DNA from: Bacillota bacterium
GTDB taxonomy: Bacteria; Bacillota; Bacilli; Paenibacillales; NBRC-103111
Length of the DNA stretch: 6,286 nt
Direction of reading: 5' to 3'
Assembly (NCBI GenBank): GCA_023391955.1
Contig: JAEWAA010000021.1
Location: 1 to 6,286, forward strand
Shown here piece by piece: positions 4,876 through 6,286 of this stretch. A program made the position numbers and the translations under genes. Numbering within the stretch: the stretch's first letter is position 1; each line of letters begins with the position of its first letter. Under the pieces are notes generated by a model. It was not told the DNA's origin. It made no database searches and worked only from the letters and a program-made list of their open reading frames with translations.

Positions 4876-6019
4876 TATACGTATTGGCGTGGTTAATCTC
4901 CAGCCTTACATGGACCTCCTTCAGCTTAAAGCGGGGCAGCAGCGGTTCCCCGGAATCATGGGCTTCTTTCCAGATTGCATTGCGTTTCCGGTAAAGCTCC
5001 TCCTCCAGCCCGAAGAGATCCATATTTTCCTTTTGGGATTGTTCGAAGGAGGAACGGATATCCTGCACGATTTTTTGCGTGCCGGCCTCCGAGATTTCCT
5101 GGAAGCTCACGGTTTCATTCGTATTTTTTTCAATCATGTTCGCTCTGGTGATGATATTCACGGATACCTGCAGCTCCTTGCCTTCCGGCTGGATATCCAC
5201 TGTCGTGCGGGGGTTGCGGATGAGCAAAAGGACACTTCCGCCGTCCGGGATATTGACGGTCATGGGATACCGGAACACCCGGTAAAACTTCACAAAACGC
5301 GTTCCGCGGATTTTGGACTCCGGCACATAACCCTGGAGAGTGTTTTTGGTAAGGACAAAAATGCCGTCTGTCTGCGATAGCGGAGGCTGCTTACCTTCAT
5401 TGCTCCATATCCTGTTTTTGCTGGTGATGGACGGTAATAAAACAGTCGAGGCCGGTTCCCTGACCGTATTCAGTAGCCGCTGCAGATGGACGGGCTCTAC
5501 ATCGGAGCTTTGCCGGTAGATGGAGGTAGGCTCAAACATCACCGTCGTTTGGGCAGACAGGTTCAAGAGCGTCATGGAGGACAGAAGCGCCGGCATGGAA
5601 TCACGTGTTCCGTACACCCACGGGGTATACCTCATTTCCCGGGAGCGCAGAATGCTGGAAAAAACCTCATCCATCTTGGACTTCATCACGGATTCCGAGA
5701 GGATAATGGCCTTTACATGGGTCCAGACCGTCTGCTGCTGGGAGGAGTCGTAAATATGGTTCAGGGCAGCCACTACACTTTTCCCCTCGCCCTTGCCCAC
5801 CCATATGGCTTGGCTTCCGCTTTTGGACTGCGTATCGCTGCTTTCCCGCTTGGCAATGCTGGTAAAGTCAATAAGCTGGGCATACACCACGTAATGATCC
5901 TCAATATAATCCACCCCAAGGGCGGTAATAAAGTTGGTATTCTGGGCCTCTCTCATATCCCAGCATCCTGTGAGCATAAACAGCATTGCCGCGGCTGCAG
6001 CTATTTTGGTTAGCTTCAT
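4859..6019 (-). CDS. Ger(x)C family spore germination lipoprotein
   Basis: Lipid-anchored C subunit of a GerA-type nutrient germinant receptor, expected on the outer face of the spore inner membrane. Seen in 386 residues: a signal peptide with Lys at 2 and 5, a hydrophobic core (6-16) and lipobox LTGC with Cys19, followed by WD as usual in GerC. Family-like motifs are ALGVDY (33-38), WTHVKAIILSES (99-110), TDGIFVL (217-223), and the C-terminal DLFGLEEELYRKRNAIWKE block (334-352). Length is normal for the family (about 370-400) and the frame is intact. Its ATG overlaps the stop of the upstream gerA-like gene in an ATGA, so the two are translationally coupled. AAGGAT (6031-6036) lies about 11 nt before the start. 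The germinant recognised, and thus a name such as gerAC, gerBC or gerKC, cannot be told from the sequence. Confidence 0.95.
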   Translation of the reverse strand: MKLTKIAAAAAMLFMLTGCWDMREAQNTNFITALGVDYIEDHYVVYAQLIDFTSIAKRESSDTQSKSGSQAIWVGKGEGKSVVAALNHIYDSSQQQTVWTHVKAIILSESVMKSKMDEVFSSILRSREMRYTPWVYGTRDSMPALLSSMTLLNLSAQTTVMFEPTSIYRQSSDVEPVHLQRLLNTVREPASTVLLPSITSKNRIWSNEGKQPPLSQTDGIFVLTKNTLQGYVPESKIRGTRFVKFYRVFRYPMTVNIPDGGSVLLLIRNPRTTVDIQPEGKELQVSVNIITRANMIEKNTNETVSFQEISEAGTQKIVQDIRSSFEQSQKENMDLFGLEEELYRKRNAIWKEAHDSGEPLLPRFKLKEVHVRLEINHANTYNFRQK

Positions 6020-6286
6020 GGACTGTTCTTATCCTTGCCGGAGGTTGAGTCCACCGGGTCCAGCACATCCGGCCTGTTCACTCTGTTCATGCTGGGCCTC
6101 ATCAGGATGCCGGCCAGGAAATCCTTCGGATTAAACGGGGATACCGGTGAGAGATACGGAACCCCGAAATGCTCCAGGGACGACAAGTGAACCAGCAGCA
6201 GCAAAAACGCCATCATAAAACCGAACAGCCCGAAGAAGGACGCACAGGCCAAAATCAGAAACCGGATCTGAGCCACCGTGCCGTTC
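6016..6286 (-). CDS. GerA-family spore germination protein, C-terminal 89 residues (cut by right edge)
   Basis: C-terminal fragment of the A subunit of a GerA-type germinant receptor, a membrane protein normally of about 480-550 residues. The reading frame is open through the window edge, so the first codons lie outside. Seen: the last hydrophobic segment, beginning RFLILACASFFGLFGF and running on through LLLLVHLSSL, then FGVPYLSPVSPFNPKDF, a highly characteristic GerA motif, followed by RPSMNRVNRPDVLDP and a short charged tail. The stop overlaps the gerC ATG by 4 nt. With gerC directly behind, this is the distal part of a germinant-receptor operon. No truncation of the C-terminus is apparent. 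Confidence 0.93.
   Translation of the reverse strand, partial: NGTVAQIRFLILACASFFGLFGFMMAFLLLLVHLSSLEHFGVPYLSPVSPFNPKDFLAGILMRPSMNRVNRPDVLDPVDSTSGKDKNSP

Noticed and set aside
4691..5380. Plus-strand open frame of 229 codons opposite gerC
   Set aside because: It is antisense to a well-supported GerC lipoprotein gene and has no family-like motifs.
5486..6013. Plus-strand open frame of 175 codons opposite the gerC N-terminus
   Set aside because: Shadow of gerC. Composition is low-quality and there is no SD.
1..6286. CRISPR array, insertion sequence, tRNA/rRNA or prophage signals
   Set aside because: No regularly spaced direct repeats, no transposase motifs or terminal inverted repeats, no tRNA cloverleaf and no phage-type genes were seen. 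The window reads as chromosomal core and near-core genes.

Overview
The window looks like chromosomal DNA of a moderate-GC, endospore-forming Firmicute, most likely Paenibacillus or a close relative. The grounds are a GerA/GerC-type spore germination pair, Gram-positive Shine-Dalgarno (SD) sites that match the 16S tail closely, TTG/ATG start use, and a lipoprotein with a classical lipobox. The species cannot be named from the sequence.

Left part (1-3003, minus strand). Three closely packed genes read leftwards and form an apparent operon: a soluble alpha/beta hydrolase (2229-2996, TTG start), a membrane-anchored MurF-like amide ligase (634-2208) and D-alanine--D-alanine ligase (617 to beyond the left edge). 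The gaps are 20 and 16 nt, each carrying an SD. Ddl makes the D-Ala-D-Ala dipeptide and a MurF-type enzyme attaches a dipeptide to a precursor, so the pair is functionally coherent. The striking point is that the MurF-like protein has no canonical UDP-MurNAc-binding first domain. About 180 residues of membrane segments stand in its place.

Middle part (3004-4140). A divergent intergenic region carries a minus-strand promoter for the operon and a plus-strand promoter for a 77-residue protein of unknown function, which ends in a clear intrinsic terminator. A 240-bp spacer follows, with an orphan near-perfect SD and a possible sigma-B-like promoter. Then comes a small three-helix membrane protein of the DUF4870 type, closed by a hairpin that can serve both strands.

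Right part (4141-6286, minus strand). Reading leftwards: the C-terminal end of a GerA-family germinant receptor subunit (entering from the right edge), a GerC-family germination lipoprotein whose ATG overlaps the gerA stop by 4 nt, then an acidic 215-residue protein of unknown function with its own extended -10 promoter. No gerB-like permease lies downstream of gerC here, so if this operon has one it must be to the right of the window.

The most unusual item is the membrane MurF-like ligase in its operon. The rest is mostly ordinary genome content with some unassigned small genes and intergenic structure.
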